The notes beneath the pieces are model-generated. The model was given only the letters and a program-made list of their open reading frames with translations, ran no database searches and had not been told where the DNA came from. A DNA stretch of 64,000 nucleotides from Helicobacteraceae bacterium (lineage in GTDB: Bacteria > Campylobacterota > Campylobacteria > Campylobacterales > Sulfurimonadaceae): the NCBI GenBank assembly GCA_013138865.1, contig WTBY01000024.1:117858-181857 (forward strand), in the 5' to 3' direction. Of the stretch, positions 54,218 to 63,408 are shown piece after piece. The position numbers were made by a program, and so were the translations under genes. Each line of letters opens with the position of its first letter. Within the stretch, counting starts at the first letter, position 1.

Positions 54218-55519
54218 ATGAACAGTGTAGAATTACTTTCCCCAGCTGGAAATTTAGAAAAATTACGTATTGCACTTGACTTTGGTGCTGACGCTGTTTA
54301 TGGTGGCGTTTCTCACTTCTCTTTACGAATAAGAAGTGGAAAAGAGTTTAGTTATGAAGAGTTTGCGGAGGGTATTAAATATGCTCACTCAAAAGGTAAA
54401 AAAGTATATGCGACAATAAACGGCTTTCCTTTTAACTCTCAACTAACTCTTTTAAAAAAACATATACTACGTATTGCAGAACTGAAACCTGACGCTCTAA
54501 TTGTTGCTACGCCAGGTGTTTTAAAACTTGCAAGTGAGTTAGCACCAGACATTGATCTTCACCTTTCAACTCAAGCAAATGTTATGAATGTTCTTGATGC
54601 ACAGATCTATCATGATATGGGTGCTAAGAGAATTATAGTCGCTCGAGAGATCTCACTTAAGGACATTATAGAGATTAAAAAAGAGATCCCTTCACTTGAG
54701 ATCGAAGTTTTTGTTCATGGCTCTATGTGTTTTGCATATAGTGGTAGATGTCTAATTTCTACTCTTCAAAGTGGGCGAGTTCCAAATCGTGGAAGTTGCG
54801 CAAATGATTGTCGTTTTGAGTATGATATATACGCGGCTAACCCTGAAACAGGGACACTATTTAGACTTGAAGAAGATGCAGGTGTTGGAACATATATAAT
54901 GAATGCGAAAGATCTTAACCTAGCTTCACACATGAAGGAGATTTTAGATAGTGGCGTAGTTGACTCTGTAAAAATAGAGGGTCGTACTAAAACTTCTTAC
55001 TACGCCGCGATCACAGCAAAAACTTATAAAAAAGCTATAGATGATTACTTTACAGATGAGTTTAATGGTGAAATTTATCAAAGAGATTTAAACACACTTC
55101 AAAACCGTGGTTTTACAGATGCTTACTTGATCTCACGTCCATTTGAAAAGAATGATACTCAAAGTTTAGACTTCTCTATGCAGATGGGAACCCATCAAGT
55201 GAGTGGAATGGTTGATGCTTCATGTGAGTACTTTATGTGTAAATACAAAACTCTGCCAGATCAAAAATTAGAGCTAGTTCTACCATACAACACACAAGTA
55301 GAAGAGATAGATAACGATATAGGTAAAATAGAGTTGATAGATAAAAACTACTATTTAACGCTAAAAAAAATAGTGACTAAAAATAACAAAGAGTTGCAGA
55401 GTGTTCATAGTGGTAATTTAAACCCTATTAAACTTCCTACTTCTCTACCAATGTATACTTTTTTACGTATAGAAGCTGATGCAGAGGTACTAAAAAACTC
55501 TGGAATACAACAAAAATAA
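54218..55519 (+). CDS. U32-family peptidase / RNA-modification protein
   Basis: 433 residues: LLSPAGNLEKLRIALDFGADAVYGG at the start, VFVHGSMCFAYSGRCLIST and NRGSCANDCRFEY, the conserved Cys pattern of the U32 family. Members with this pattern act in tRNA or 23S rRNA hydroxylation (TrhP, RlhA) with an iron-sulphur cluster; old names call them collagenase. Follows cheZ as in H. pylori and C. jejuni (recalled). Confidence 0.9.
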   Translation: MNSVELLSPAGNLEKLRIALDFGADAVYGGVSHFSLRIRSGKEFSYEEFAEGIKYAHSKGKKVYATINGFPFNSQLTLLKKHILRIAELKPDALIVATPGVLKLASELAPDIDLHLSTQANVMNVLDAQIYHDMGAKRIIVAREISLKDIIEIKKEIPSLEIEVFVHGSMCFAYSGRCLISTLQSGRVPNRGSCANDCRFEYDIYAANPETGTLFRLEEDAGVGTYIMNAKDLNLASHMKEILDSGVVDSVKIEGRTKTSYYAAITAKTYKKAIDDYFTDEFNGEIYQRDLNTLQNRGFTDAYLISRPFEKNDTQSLDFSMQMGTHQVSGMVDASCEYFMCKYKTLPDQKLELVLPYNTQVEEIDNDIGKIELIDKNYYLTLKKIVTKNNKELQSVHSGNLNPIKLPTSLPMYTFLRIEADAEVLKNSGIQQK

Positions 55520-55605
55520 AAGTTTTATAAAGCTTTTAAAAAAGAAAATTGAGTAAGTGGAATATAGTTCTATTTACGTTAAAATAACAAAAAAAAAGGT
55601 GAAAA

Positions 55606-56103
55606 ATGAAATTTATTTCAATTATTATGGGTTCTAAAAGTGACTATGAGGTTATGAAATCTTGTTCTGATACGTTAGAGGCGTTTGGTGTTAACTATGA
55701 GTTAATTATAAGCTCAGCTCATAGATCTCCTGAGAGAACTAAAAATTATATGGATGAAGCAGAAGCTAAAGGTTCACAAGTATTTATCGCAGCTGCGGGT
55801 ATGGCAGCTCACTTAGCTGGTGTTTTAGCTTCTAAAACTATAAAACCTATTATTGGTGTTCCTATGAGTGCATCTGCATTAAGTGGTATTGACGCACTTC
55901 TTTCAACTGTGCAGATGCCAGCAGGTATGCCAGTTGCAACAGTCGCGATCGGAAAAGCAGGAGCTATTAACTCTGCTTATTTAGCTATGCAAATTCTAGC
56001 ATTAAATAATGAAGACTTACGTGTTAAACTTCAAGAAGATAGAGTTGCAAAAGCTAAAAAAGTAGAAATGGATTCACAAGAGATTGAAACTATTATAAAC
56101 TAA
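55606..56103 (+). CDS. purE: N5-carboxyaminoimidazole ribonucleotide mutase
   Basis: Purine pathway enzyme, class I PurE of 165 residues: GSKSDYEVM, SAHRSPERT, FIAAAGMAAHLAGV and GVPMSASALSG are diagnostic. Catalytic His in SAHR is present. No PurK in the window. Precedes a DUF3972 gene as in C. jejuni (Cj0702-Cj0703). Confidence 0.97.
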   Translation: MKFISIIMGSKSDYEVMKSCSDTLEAFGVNYELIISSAHRSPERTKNYMDEAEAKGSQVFIAAAGMAAHLAGVLASKTIKPIIGVPMSASALSGIDALLSTVQMPAGMPVATVAIGKAGAINSAYLAMQILALNNEDLRVKLQEDRVAKAKKVEMDSQEIETIIN

Positions 56104-56116
56104 CTAGGAGAAGCAA

Positions 56117-56602
56117 ATGAGTGATATAGATTGGGTTAGTGTTGATGAGTATGCACAAATTACTGGTTTAGACCAGTTATCAATTGATGAGCTTATAGAA
56201 CGTGATAAATTAACATTTAAAGAAGAAAATGGTGTTATCTTTATTGATGCTTCTAAAAATATAGGTGCGATCGTACCTATAGAGATAGAAAATATAAATA
56301 CTCAAGATAACGCTGAGCTACCTATGCACTTTGCTGAAAAAACTATTGGCACAATCATGAACCTTCATGAGCGAGTTCTTGACGCTAAAGATGAAACTAT
56401 AGAGTCTATAAAAGTAGAAAATTCACTTTTAAAAGATGGTTTGGCTTCACTTCAAGAACTCTACGATGAAGATCGTGGAACAATTGCAACTCTAACAGAG
56501 CAACTTCGTATCTCTCAACAAGAGGTAGAATTTATGCGTCGTAAGTATAAACTTATGTGGGGAAAAGTAGCTGAAGATTATGCTGCAAAACCTACCCAAT
56601 AG
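56117..56602 (+). CDS. DUF3972 protein
   Basis: 161 residues, a phylum-specific family: WVSVDEYAQITGLDQLSIDELIERDKL reads like a small DNA-binding-type helical domain, followed by a long coiled coil (about 90-160, LHERVLDAKDETIESIKVEN...). Role unknown. The stop abuts the GTG of the next gene. Confidence 0.85.
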   Translation: MSDIDWVSVDEYAQITGLDQLSIDELIERDKLTFKEENGVIFIDASKNIGAIVPIEIENINTQDNAELPMHFAEKTIGTIMNLHERVLDAKDETIESIKVENSLLKDGLASLQELYDEDRGTIATLTEQLRISQQEVEFMRRKYKLMWGKVAEDYAAKPTQ

Positions 56603-57460
56603 GTGAATATTCAACAAGAGTGTATCGAGTGCTTGATCAATCAAGCACAACGAGTCTCAACAAGTATAAACGCTTCAGATGAACTCTCAAAAGAGCTAAT
56701 ATCTAGCGTAAGTGAAGCTTCTAAAAATTTTAGTTTTAACCAATCCCCTCCAGAAATTGCTTCTTCTTTGTACGAAAATATGGCTACGATCGCAAATAGA
56801 TCAGATCTATACAAAAAACAGAAAGAAGATGCGACGAAACTTGCTTCAAAACTACTACCAACTCTAAAAGAAAAACTACTAAACTCTCAAAATTTACTTT
56901 TAGATGCTACTAAAATTTCTGTTGCTGGAAATGTTATCGATCTAGCTACTACTGTAATGTTTGACCTTGAAGATCAGTTAGAAGAGATCTTTGATGTTGA
57001 CTTTGCTTATGATGACTTTGAAGAGTTAAAAAACTCACTTCAAACTAGCTCAACACTACTCTTTATAGGTGATAATGTAGGTGAACATATTTTTGACTAC
57101 CTATACATTGAAAAAATACAAGAGCTATTTCCTAAACTAGAAATCTCATATATGGTAAGAGGAAATCCGATCATAAATGACGTAACGATGAAAGAGGCTA
57201 AAGAAATTGGTTTCGACAAGCTTTGTAGTTTAGTTGATAGTGGTGTTAATACACCAGGTTTTGCTTATGATCGTGCTAATAAATTTTCGAAAGATCTTTT
57301 TGATAGTGCAGATATGGTAATTACAAAGGGAATGGGAAACTTTGAGTGTTTAAGTGAAGCTCATAGAAAAAATCTTTTCTTTTTATTTAAAGTAAAGTGC
57401 AATGTAGTTGCCTCTTGCGTAGGAAAGAGTTTGGGTGATCTGATCTGTAAAAAGATCTAA
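56603..57460 (+). CDS. DUF89-family protein (ARMT1-like)
   Basis: 285 residues, GTG start. An N-terminal ECIECL motif, SVAGNVIDL, LLFIGDNVGEHIFDYL and KGMGNFECL define DUF89, a metal-dependent fold acting as carbohydrate phosphatase or carboxyl methyltransferase in other organisms; damage-control phosphatase is a plausible role. Convergent with a small membrane protein gene (4-base overlap). Confidence 0.87.
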   Translation: MNIQQECIECLINQAQRVSTSINASDELSKELISSVSEASKNFSFNQSPPEIASSLYENMATIANRSDLYKKQKEDATKLASKLLPTLKEKLLNSQNLLLDATKISVAGNVIDLATTVMFDLEDQLEEIFDVDFAYDDFEELKNSLQTSSTLLFIGDNVGEHIFDYLYIEKIQELFPKLEISYMVRGNPIINDVTMKEAKEIGFDKLCSLVDSGVNTPGFAYDRANKFSKDLFDSADMVITKGMGNFECLSEAHRKNLFFLFKVKCNVVASCVGKSLGDLICKKI

Positions 57461-57684
57461 CTCTTTTTTAGAAACTTTTTTATACCCATAGCAATAATTC
57501 TAAATACCCAAATAACAACATACAAAACTCCACTATAAATTAGCGGATGAGTGTAGTTGTCTTTAGCTTCCATAACTGAATACCTAACGCTTGGATCACT
57601 AAGTAGATCTGGATGCATTAAAAACATAGAAGCTGAAAGTACAACAGCATAAATAATAATCTCTTTTAAAAATATTTTCAACAT
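57457..57684 (-). CDS. Small two-segment membrane protein
   Basis: 75 residues with two membrane segments (about 7-22 and 50-68) joined by a polar loop with HPDLLSDPSVRYSV. No family recognised. It follows the haem receptor gene by 14 bases and may share its transcript. Confidence 0.65.
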   Translation of the reverse strand: MLKIFLKEIIIYAVVLSASMFLMHPDLLSDPSVRYSVMEAKDNYTHPLIYSGVLYVVIWVFRIIAMGIKKFLKKS

Positions 57685-57698
57685 CTATAATACCTTTT

Positions 57699-59321
57699 TT
57701 AAACCTTAAATTCATTTAGTTTTTGATTTAACTCATTTGTAGCACTATTTAGCTTATTTACCATACTTGTTAAATTGCCCATTGAAGTGTTTGAACCCTC
57801 AGCAATACACTCAACTTCTTGAGTCTCATCAACTATTACTTGAATCATATCAACAACTTCTTGGTTATCATTTAAAGTGACAGCTGAGATCTCTTTTGCA
57901 TTTAAAAGTGTTAAGCTTGTTTCTTCAAGTTGTGTCTCTATACCTACATTAATATCATTAACTTCATTCATAAGTTTAGACTGCTCAGAAATTTCTTCTA
58001 CTGTCTCAAGTATAGTTTGAGAGAGCTCTTGTATTGTAGTATCACTTGATTGTACTGAGTTGTGGGTATTTTCAGCTAACTTTCTTACCTCATCTGCAAC
58101 AACTGCAAATCCACGCCCATGTTCACCTGCACGAGAAGCCTCGATCGCAGCATTTAGTGCTAATAGATTCGTTTGGTCAGCTATATCTGAGATAATAACT
58201 AAAATATTTTTAAGATCATCTATTTGAGTTTTTAAACCATCTACTTTTTGAGAAAAATCAGAAGCTTTTTGTGAAATATGATCAACTTTTTGAAATACTT
58301 TTTGTGTACCATTTTTTACCTCTTGAAGCTCTACAGTTGCACTATCTATTTTACTAAATGTCTGCTGAGTGTGCTCGAAACTATTATGAATGCTAACTTT
58401 GACACTTCCCATACTCTTATACATATGATGTACAAGTTTACAACCTTTCTTAGTCTGTTCTTGTTCATTTTTAGACATACTTGATAACTCTAGTGCAACA
58501 ATTGCATTTTGCGTTGATGTCTCTTTTACAACAGTAATAAGAAAAGCAATTTTTTCTAAAAACTTATTCATAAGTTTTGCAGACTCACCTATCTCATCAT
58601 TTGAAAGAACAGTAACTCTTTTAGAAAAATCAGTTCCAATACCTTCTACCTCAGATGTAAACTTCATTAGAGGTTTTGAGACAACAAATTTAGCAGATAA
58701 CTGTATAGCAAAATGTAAAAATATTAAAAATATACCTGAAGCAATTGTTAGTTTTACAATAAGTGAGTTTTTCTTTTGTATGCTATCAGTAACGTCTATT
58801 GTTATGCTAGCTGCACCTAGAATATCTCCATCATTTACATTATGACACGTTAAACAGTTAGTACCTTGAAAATCTTTAGAAGCTATATAAGGAACTATTA
58901 CACGAAGTGAAGACTTGTTGTCACTCTCTATATATTCTGTCTGAATTTTTTTAGATGAGATGACACTTCTTTCAAGATCATCTTTAGGTTGCTCAATATC
59001 TAAACCTGTTCCATACTGAGACTTAACATGTTCTGATCGAAAAGCATGAAAAGAGATCACATTATCAGTATCAGAAATTTTTTGAAAAAAGAGTTCTCTA
59101 TTGGCAGGATCACTTATAGCACCAGTTAACATAAGCATGTTTAAACCACCTATAGAACTCTGTGCAACAGCAATACCTTTTTTTGTAACTTCATCAATAG
59201 TTAAATTTTTAATAATATCTTGAAAAAAGAGTAAACTTCCTAAAACACTGACTAAAAGTATGTTCATAACTACAAACTGCAACTTTGTACTTATACGTAA
59301 ATTTTTCCATATTTGGTTCAT
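57699..59321 (-). CDS. Chemotaxis receptor with single c-haem periplasmic sensor
   Basis: 540 residues: membrane segment about 14-36; periplasmic domain (about 40-185) with a haem c site CLTCH (C156, C159, H160) in a DUF3365/Tll0287-like context; second membrane segment about 188-209; HAMP; and a signalling domain with [22 protein letters not shown] covalent haem suggests sensing of redox state, NO, CO or oxygen in the periplasm. The shorter signalling domain suggests a class different from the NIT receptor. Confidence 0.9.
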   Translation of the reverse strand: MNQIWKNLRISTKLQFVVMNILLVSVLGSLLFFQDIIKNLTIDEVTKKGIAVAQSSIGGLNMLMLTGAISDPANRELFFQKISDTDNVISFHAFRSEHVKSQYGTGLDIEQPKDDLERSVISSKKIQTEYIESDNKSSLRVIVPYIASKDFQGTNCLTCHNVNDGDILGAASITIDVTDSIQKKNSLIVKLTIASGIFLIFLHFAIQLSAKFVVSKPLMKFTSEVEGIGTDFSKRVTVLSNDEIGESAKLMNKFLEKIAFLITVVKETSTQNAIVALELSSMSKNEQEQTKKGCKLVHHMYKSMGSVKVSIHNSFEHTQQTFSKIDSATVELQEVKNGTQKVFQKVDHISQKASDFSQKVDGLKTQIDDLKNILVIISDIADQTNLLALNAAIEASRAGEHGRGFAVVADEVRKLAENTHNSVQSSDTTIQELSQTILETVEEISEQSKLMNEVNDINVGIETQLEETSLTLLNAKEISAVTLNDNQEVVDMIQVIVDETQEVECIAEGSNTSMGNLTSMVNKLNSATNELNQKLNEFKV

Positions 59322-59501
59322 ATTATTTCTTATTATTAATTTGAAATATTATACTTAAGTAAAGTTAGTTCTCTTTGAATAGTAGAATATTTTATTAGAT
59401 CTAAATATATTTTCTTACTGATTAATTATTAATCACTAGAGCTCCGTTAAAGCATAATTATTACCTTACAATTGCGTATCTTTAATTTTTGGAGGCTCAA
59501 A

Positions 59502-60719
59502 GTGGAAAACTTTGCAGATGTACAATATATACTCACTAGCTTTTTAATGCTTATGATGGGTGCTTTAGTTATGTGGATGGCGGCAGGTTTTGCTATGCTA
59601 GAAGCAGGTTTAACAAGAACAAAAAATAACGCGACTATACTTTTAAAGAATATTCTTCTTTTCTCGATCGCTTGTTTTATGTACTACGTTTTAGGTTATA
59701 ACATTATGTATGGTGATGGTGGAGCGTTTATGGGTAACATGAACTTTGCACTTGCTGGTATTAGTTATGACTCTCACTCAGTTATGGCTGACTTTTTCTT
59801 TCAAGTTGTGTTTGTAGCGACTGCAGCTTCTGTTATTTCAGGAGTTGTTGCAGAGAGAATGAAATTATGGCCTTTTATGATCTTTGTTGTAATTCTTTCA
59901 ACATTTATCTACCCAATTCAAGGTCACTGGTCATGGGGTGGTTCTGAACTCGGTGGTTTCATGGCAGGTTTCAGTGACTTTGCTGGATCTACAATTGTTC
60001 ACTCAGTTGGTGGATGGGCTGCACTTGCTGGTGTTATTTTACTAGGAGCAAGAAAAGGTAAGTATGGTAAAAATGGAGAAGTAAGAGCTATTACTGGTTC
60101 TTCTATGCCACTTGCAACTTTAGGTACATTTATTTTATGGATGGGTTGGTTTGGCTTTAATGGTGGATCAGTTCTAGCAATGGGAACAAAAGGTGACATA
60201 GACGACATCGCTTCTGTTTTTGCAGCAACTAACATGGCAGCAGCAACTGGTGCTATTACTATGGCTATTTTAACTCAACTACTACACAAAAAAGTTGACC
60301 TTACTATGGTACTTAATGGTGCTTTAGGTGGACTTGTTGCAGTAACAGCTGGACCAGACCAAGGTATGTTCGCAGCTACAGTTGATGGTATGGTAGCAGC
60401 TATTTTAATTATGATTGCAGTTCCTATGTTTGACAAATTAAAACTAGACGATCCTGTTGGTGCTCTTTCTGTTCACTTAGTGAATGGTATTTGGGGTACG
60501 ATCGCGGTTGCTATTTGGAGTGATGAAGTATCTATGTTAGCTCAACTTAAAGGAATTCTAGCGGTAGGTGTTTTCACTTTTGTAGCTTCTTTTATTGTTT
60601 GGTATGTTCTTAAAATATTTATGGGAATTCGTGTAAGCGAAGAGGTTGAGTATGACGGTTTAGACCAACATGAGATCGGTCTTGAAGCATACCCAGAGTT
60701 CAATAAGAATTTTAAATAA
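59502..60719 (+). CDS. amtB: Ammonium transporter Amt
   Basis: About 405 residues with 11 predicted membrane segments. The start is the GTG at 59502, with GGAGG 6 bases upstream. AGSTIVHSVGGWAAL and SVHLVNGIWGT hold the twin pore histidines; GWFGFNGGS is typical. Followed by a PII gene, the common amtB-glnK pairing in reversed order. Confidence 0.95.
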   Translation: MENFADVQYILTSFLMLMMGALVMWMAAGFAMLEAGLTRTKNNATILLKNILLFSIACFMYYVLGYNIMYGDGGAFMGNMNFALAGISYDSHSVMADFFFQVVFVATAASVISGVVAERMKLWPFMIFVVILSTFIYPIQGHWSWGGSELGGFMAGFSDFAGSTIVHSVGGWAALAGVILLGARKGKYGKNGEVRAITGSSMPLATLGTFILWMGWFGFNGGSVLAMGTKGDIDDIASVFAATNMAAATGAITMAILTQLLHKKVDLTMVLNGALGGLVAVTAGPDQGMFAATVDGMVAAILIMIAVPMFDKLKLDDPVGALSVHLVNGIWGTIAVAIWSDEVSMLAQLKGILAVGVFTFVASFIVWYVLKIFMGIRVSEEVEYDGLDQHEIGLEAYPEFNKNFK

Positions 60720-60772
60720 TACCCTACGGGGTTAAGGTGACTTCTAATTGCAAAGAAATTAAATGTCGTGTG

Positions 60773-60840
60773 TTCTATGCCATTTCAAAGCATAGAATAA
60801 CTAAAACTCTACTCATAGCGTTTGGCTAAAGAGTGAGTTT
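60773..60840 (+). promoter_or_regulatory. Two stem-loops in the amtB-glnK intergenic region
   Basis: TTCTATGC/GCATAGAA (60773-60780 with 60790-60797) is a perfect 8-bp stem. AAACTC-t-ACTC with GAGTGAGTTT (60803-60813 with 60831-60840) forms a 10-bp stem with one bulge, ending 17 bases before the glnK ATG. They could control read-through or glnK translation, or stabilise a processed transcript. Confidence 0.6.
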
Positions 60841-60857
60841 AAGCAAAGGATCAAAAA

Positions 60858-61196
60858 ATGAAAAAAATTGAAATTGTTATAAAACCTTTTAAACTAGAAG
60901 ACGTAAAAGATGCATTAGCAGACTTAGGTATAACTGGTATGACTGTTAATGAGGTAAAAGGTTATGGTCGTCAACAAGGACATAACGAGCTTTACCGTGG
61001 CGCTGAGTATGTGGTAGACTTTTTACCAAAAATTAAGATCGACGTGATCGTAGCAGGTGAGCAAGTTGACTCTGTTATTGACGCCGTGGTAGAATCAGCA
61101 CGAACTGGTAAGATCGGCGATGGTAAAATATTTGTTTCAGATATAACTAAAATAGTTCGTATTAGAACAGGTGAAACTGACGAAGAGGCTGTTTAA
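60858..61196 (+). CDS. glnK: PII nitrogen regulatory protein
   Basis: 112-residue PII signal protein that senses 2-oxoglutarate, ATP and ADP. The T-loop is GYGRQQGHNELYRGAEYVVDF with Y51 at the uridylylation position; the C-loop has RTGKIGDGKIFV. Adjacent amtB suggests the classic role of blocking the transporter when nitrogen is plentiful. Confidence 0.96.
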   Translation: MKKIEIVIKPFKLEDVKDALADLGITGMTVNEVKGYGRQQGHNELYRGAEYVVDFLPKIKIDVIVAGEQVDSVIDAVVESARTGKIGDGKIFVSDITKIVRIRTGETDEEAV

Positions 61197-61220
61197 GCTC
61201 TCTTCACTTAACAAGTAAAC

Positions 61221-61242
61221 GCGATCGTAACTTTGCGATCGC
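61221..61242 (+). terminator. Possible glnK terminator made of GCGATCG repeats
   Basis: GCGATCG, 8-base loop, CGATCGC. The stem is GC-richer than its surroundings, but the following sequence (TAAGTCACTTTT) has only a modest T-run, so termination is uncertain. Confidence 0.4.
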
Positions 61243-61292
61243 TAAGTCACTTTTCATAAAACATAATTATATTTTGTAATACTATCTTTTTA

Positions 61293-61404
61293 TGGTAGAA
61301 TAATTTAAACAAATAGATAAGCCCCGCTTTATGGCTTATAGAGGGTTTATAGTGTATAATTTTTTCAACATTCAACTAACTTAAACAACAAAGCCCCTCC
61401 CTAA
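61293..61404 (+). ncRNA. Candidate structured leader RNA, copy B
   Basis: Extended -10 TGgTAGAAT; hairpin AAGCC/GGCTT (61319-61337 region); GTGTATAA at 61352-61359; AAAGCCCCTCCCTAA at 61390-61404. Copy A is at 34651-34780. GTGTATAAT itself resembles a -10 box and offers an alternative promoter. Downstream lies the FN3 gene 200 bases away. Confidence 0.45.
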
Positions 61405-61605
61405 CCTTTTCTCTTTATTCACAAACGTAAACGAATACTCTTCAAGCGTGTTCTCTTAACTTTAAAGCGTACACGTTTTACTTCAAAGAGTTCACACTTT
61501 GGATCAAATCTTTAACGCTTTAACGCTAAGCGTTAAGGTTTAGAGCAAAAGAGTATAGGTTTTACTCCAAAGAGAGTAAGTAACAACTCATTTAAGGGAA
61601 TTAAA

Positions 61606-62238
61606 ATGTCAAACTATAAAGTAAAAACAGACTTTTCACACGCTACAGACACTACTATAGCACCATTTGCTACAAATGTTCTAAAACACATGGAAAAAAA
61701 CGATCACTTTAAAACACCTGTTCCATCACTAAAAGATCTCCAAAGTGCAACTAATGCTTTTGAGAAATCTGCAAAAGAGGCAAAAGATGGAACAAAAGAG
61801 CAGACAGACATAAAAAACACAAAGAAAAAAGAGTTAGCAAACACTCTCTCTAAACTAGCACAGTTTGTAAACTTTAGTAGCGATGGTGACAAGGCTAAAC
61901 TTGACAGCTCTGGGTTTGAGCTTCAAAGCTCTAAAAGCTCGATCGGAATACTACCAGCACCAAGTGAGCTTCACGTTAAAGATGGAGCAAATGCAGGTGA
62001 GCTAGTAGTAAGCTACTCAAAAGTTGCAAAAGCAACAAGCTACCGCATTATCTACACAGCAGACAACACACAAAGTGACTCAAAGTGGCTCTCAAGAACC
62101 TCAACGACAACAAGCCTACTCATAAGTGGTCTAGCTGAAGCACACAAGTACTACTTCAAAGTAGCAGCACTAAGCAGTGAAGCGATGAAAAACGATCACT
62201 TTAATTATACGGACACAGTAAGTCGTATTTCACAATAG
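61606..62238 (+). CDS. Fibronectin type III domain protein
   Basis: 210 residues. The N-terminal 110 residues are helical, lacking a signal peptide (SLKDLQSATNAFEKSAKEAKDGTKEQ..., ELANTLSKLAQFVNFSSDGDKAKLDSSGFEL), followed by a linker and one FN3 domain (about 118-205: APSELHVKDGANAGELVVSYSKVAKATSYRIIYT..., SLLISGLAEAHKYYFKVAALS). The same layout is recalled in Bacteroidetes proteins. Codon use (many AGC, CTA) differs a little from neighbours, hinting at transfer. Confidence 0.8.
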   Translation: MSNYKVKTDFSHATDTTIAPFATNVLKHMEKNDHFKTPVPSLKDLQSATNAFEKSAKEAKDGTKEQTDIKNTKKKELANTLSKLAQFVNFSSDGDKAKLDSSGFELQSSKSSIGILPAPSELHVKDGANAGELVVSYSKVAKATSYRIIYTADNTQSDSKWLSRTSTTTSLLISGLAEAHKYYFKVAALSSEAMKNDHFNYTDTVSRISQ

Positions 62239-62299
62239 CATTAACCTCATAGGGAAAAACTACGCATTCCATAGAGCTGTAAGTCGAAAAAGGAAAAAA

Positions 62300-62701
62300 A
62301 TGAAAAAAATTATCAACTTAACTATTATTACTATTACTACACTATTATTTAGTGGATGTTTCAATAGTATTGATGGTACTTATGAGTGTTCAGTAAGTAA
62401 GGATCCTAAAAAAATATTACTTAAACTTGATGGTGACAATTGGGATTTAAATATGGAAAATAAATGGATGTCTAAAGAAATGAATAAGGGTTTAGAGAAA
62501 GTACTTAAAGAAGATCCTAGTGCTAAAGTTGATTTTTTTATTGAAAACAATAAAGATTCTGGTGTATATTCATTGTATGTAAATGCTGTAAAAAATAAAA
62601 AAGAAGAGAGTAAAGTACTCTCCACATTTACTTTAAATGAAAATAAACAGATAGAACTTACTATGGGATTATTTACTGTTCCTTGTTCGAAAATTAAGTA
62701 G
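62300..62701 (+). CDS. Lipoprotein of unknown function
   Basis: 133 residues with a signal peptide and lipobox LLFSGC (Cys about 20). The mature part is Lys-rich (DGTYECSVSKDPKKILLKLDGDNWDL). Preceded by AGGA and followed 8 bases later by the first of two paralogous membrane proteins. Confidence 0.75.
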   Translation: MKKIINLTIITITTLLFSGCFNSIDGTYECSVSKDPKKILLKLDGDNWDLNMENKWMSKEMNKGLEKVLKEDPSAKVDFFIENNKDSGVYSLYVNAVKNKKEESKVLSTFTLNENKQIELTMGLFTVPCSKIK

Positions 62702-62709
62702 GTGTTCTT

Positions 62710-63399
62710 ATGAAAGGTACAATTTTAGACTATAGTATTCAAAGTAGTAGTGGTATTATCTCAGCAGATGACGGAAATCGTTATGACTTTAATAATTCAG
62801 AGTGGAAAAGTGATATAGCACCTTCTAAAAATCAAAAAGTAGATTTTGAAATAGATGAAAAAGATGCAATAGGAATTTATGTAGAGAGCTCACAACAATT
62901 TGATGCAACTAATATCAAAGAATCACTTTCAGAATTAAAAAATTCTCAAACTGTAACTAATGCACAAGCTAATGTAAATAGTGCATTAAACGCTGGTGTG
63001 CAAAATAAGTTTGGATTTATTCTCTCTTTATTAACAATAGTTGCTCTATTTTTACCAATTATACAAATTCCATATATAGGCAGTGCTTCTGTAATGGACG
63101 ACTTTTGGGGCAAGTTCTCTTTTGTTTTACTAATTATTAGTGCAATTTTGTTTTATGTTGGAGCACCAAGACTTTTCGTAAAAATAAGTGTAGGTATTAC
63201 GCTTATTATTCTAATATTAATGACATATGATTTATTTTCATCATTAAATAGTGGTAGTAATGCACTCAGTATGTTTAGCGGAAGAAGAAGTAGAGAAGTA
63301 AATCTATTTGAACTTCTTAAGTTTGGGTTTTACACACTATTACCACTAGTAATAATACTTGCTTTAGCAACATTCAAATTTAAATATAAAGAAAAATAA
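62710..63399 (+). CDS. Membrane protein with cold-shock-like N-terminal domain, paralogue 1
   Basis: 229 residues. The first 60 residues (KGTILDYSIQSSSGIISADDGNRYDFNNSEWKS...VDFEIDEKDAIGIYV) have the rhythm of an OB-fold/cold-shock domain; then a linker (about 65-95) and four membrane segments (about 98-220). About 58% of the first 62 positions match the next gene. DUF1294 proteins have a comparable layout. Confidence 0.75.
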   Translation: MKGTILDYSIQSSSGIISADDGNRYDFNNSEWKSDIAPSKNQKVDFEIDEKDAIGIYVESSQQFDATNIKESLSELKNSQTVTNAQANVNSALNAGVQNKFGFILSLLTIVALFLPIIQIPYIGSASVMDDFWGKFSFVLLIISAILFYVGAPRLFVKISVGITLIILILMTYDLFSSLNSGSNALSMFSGRRSREVNLFELLKFGFYTLLPLVIILALATFKFKYKEK

Positions 63400-63408
63400 G
63401 GAGAGAAA

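Larger units (their letters stand above)
61197..61605. other. Intergenic region after glnK
   Basis: 409 bases without a credible gene. In order: a stem-loop made of two GCGATCG units (61221-61242); an extended -10 TGgTAGAAT (61293-61301) starting leader copy B (to 61404); and repeated TTTAACGCT blocks with a palindrome TTAACGCT-A-AGCGTTAA (61520-61536) upstream of the FN3 gene. Confidence 0.7.
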
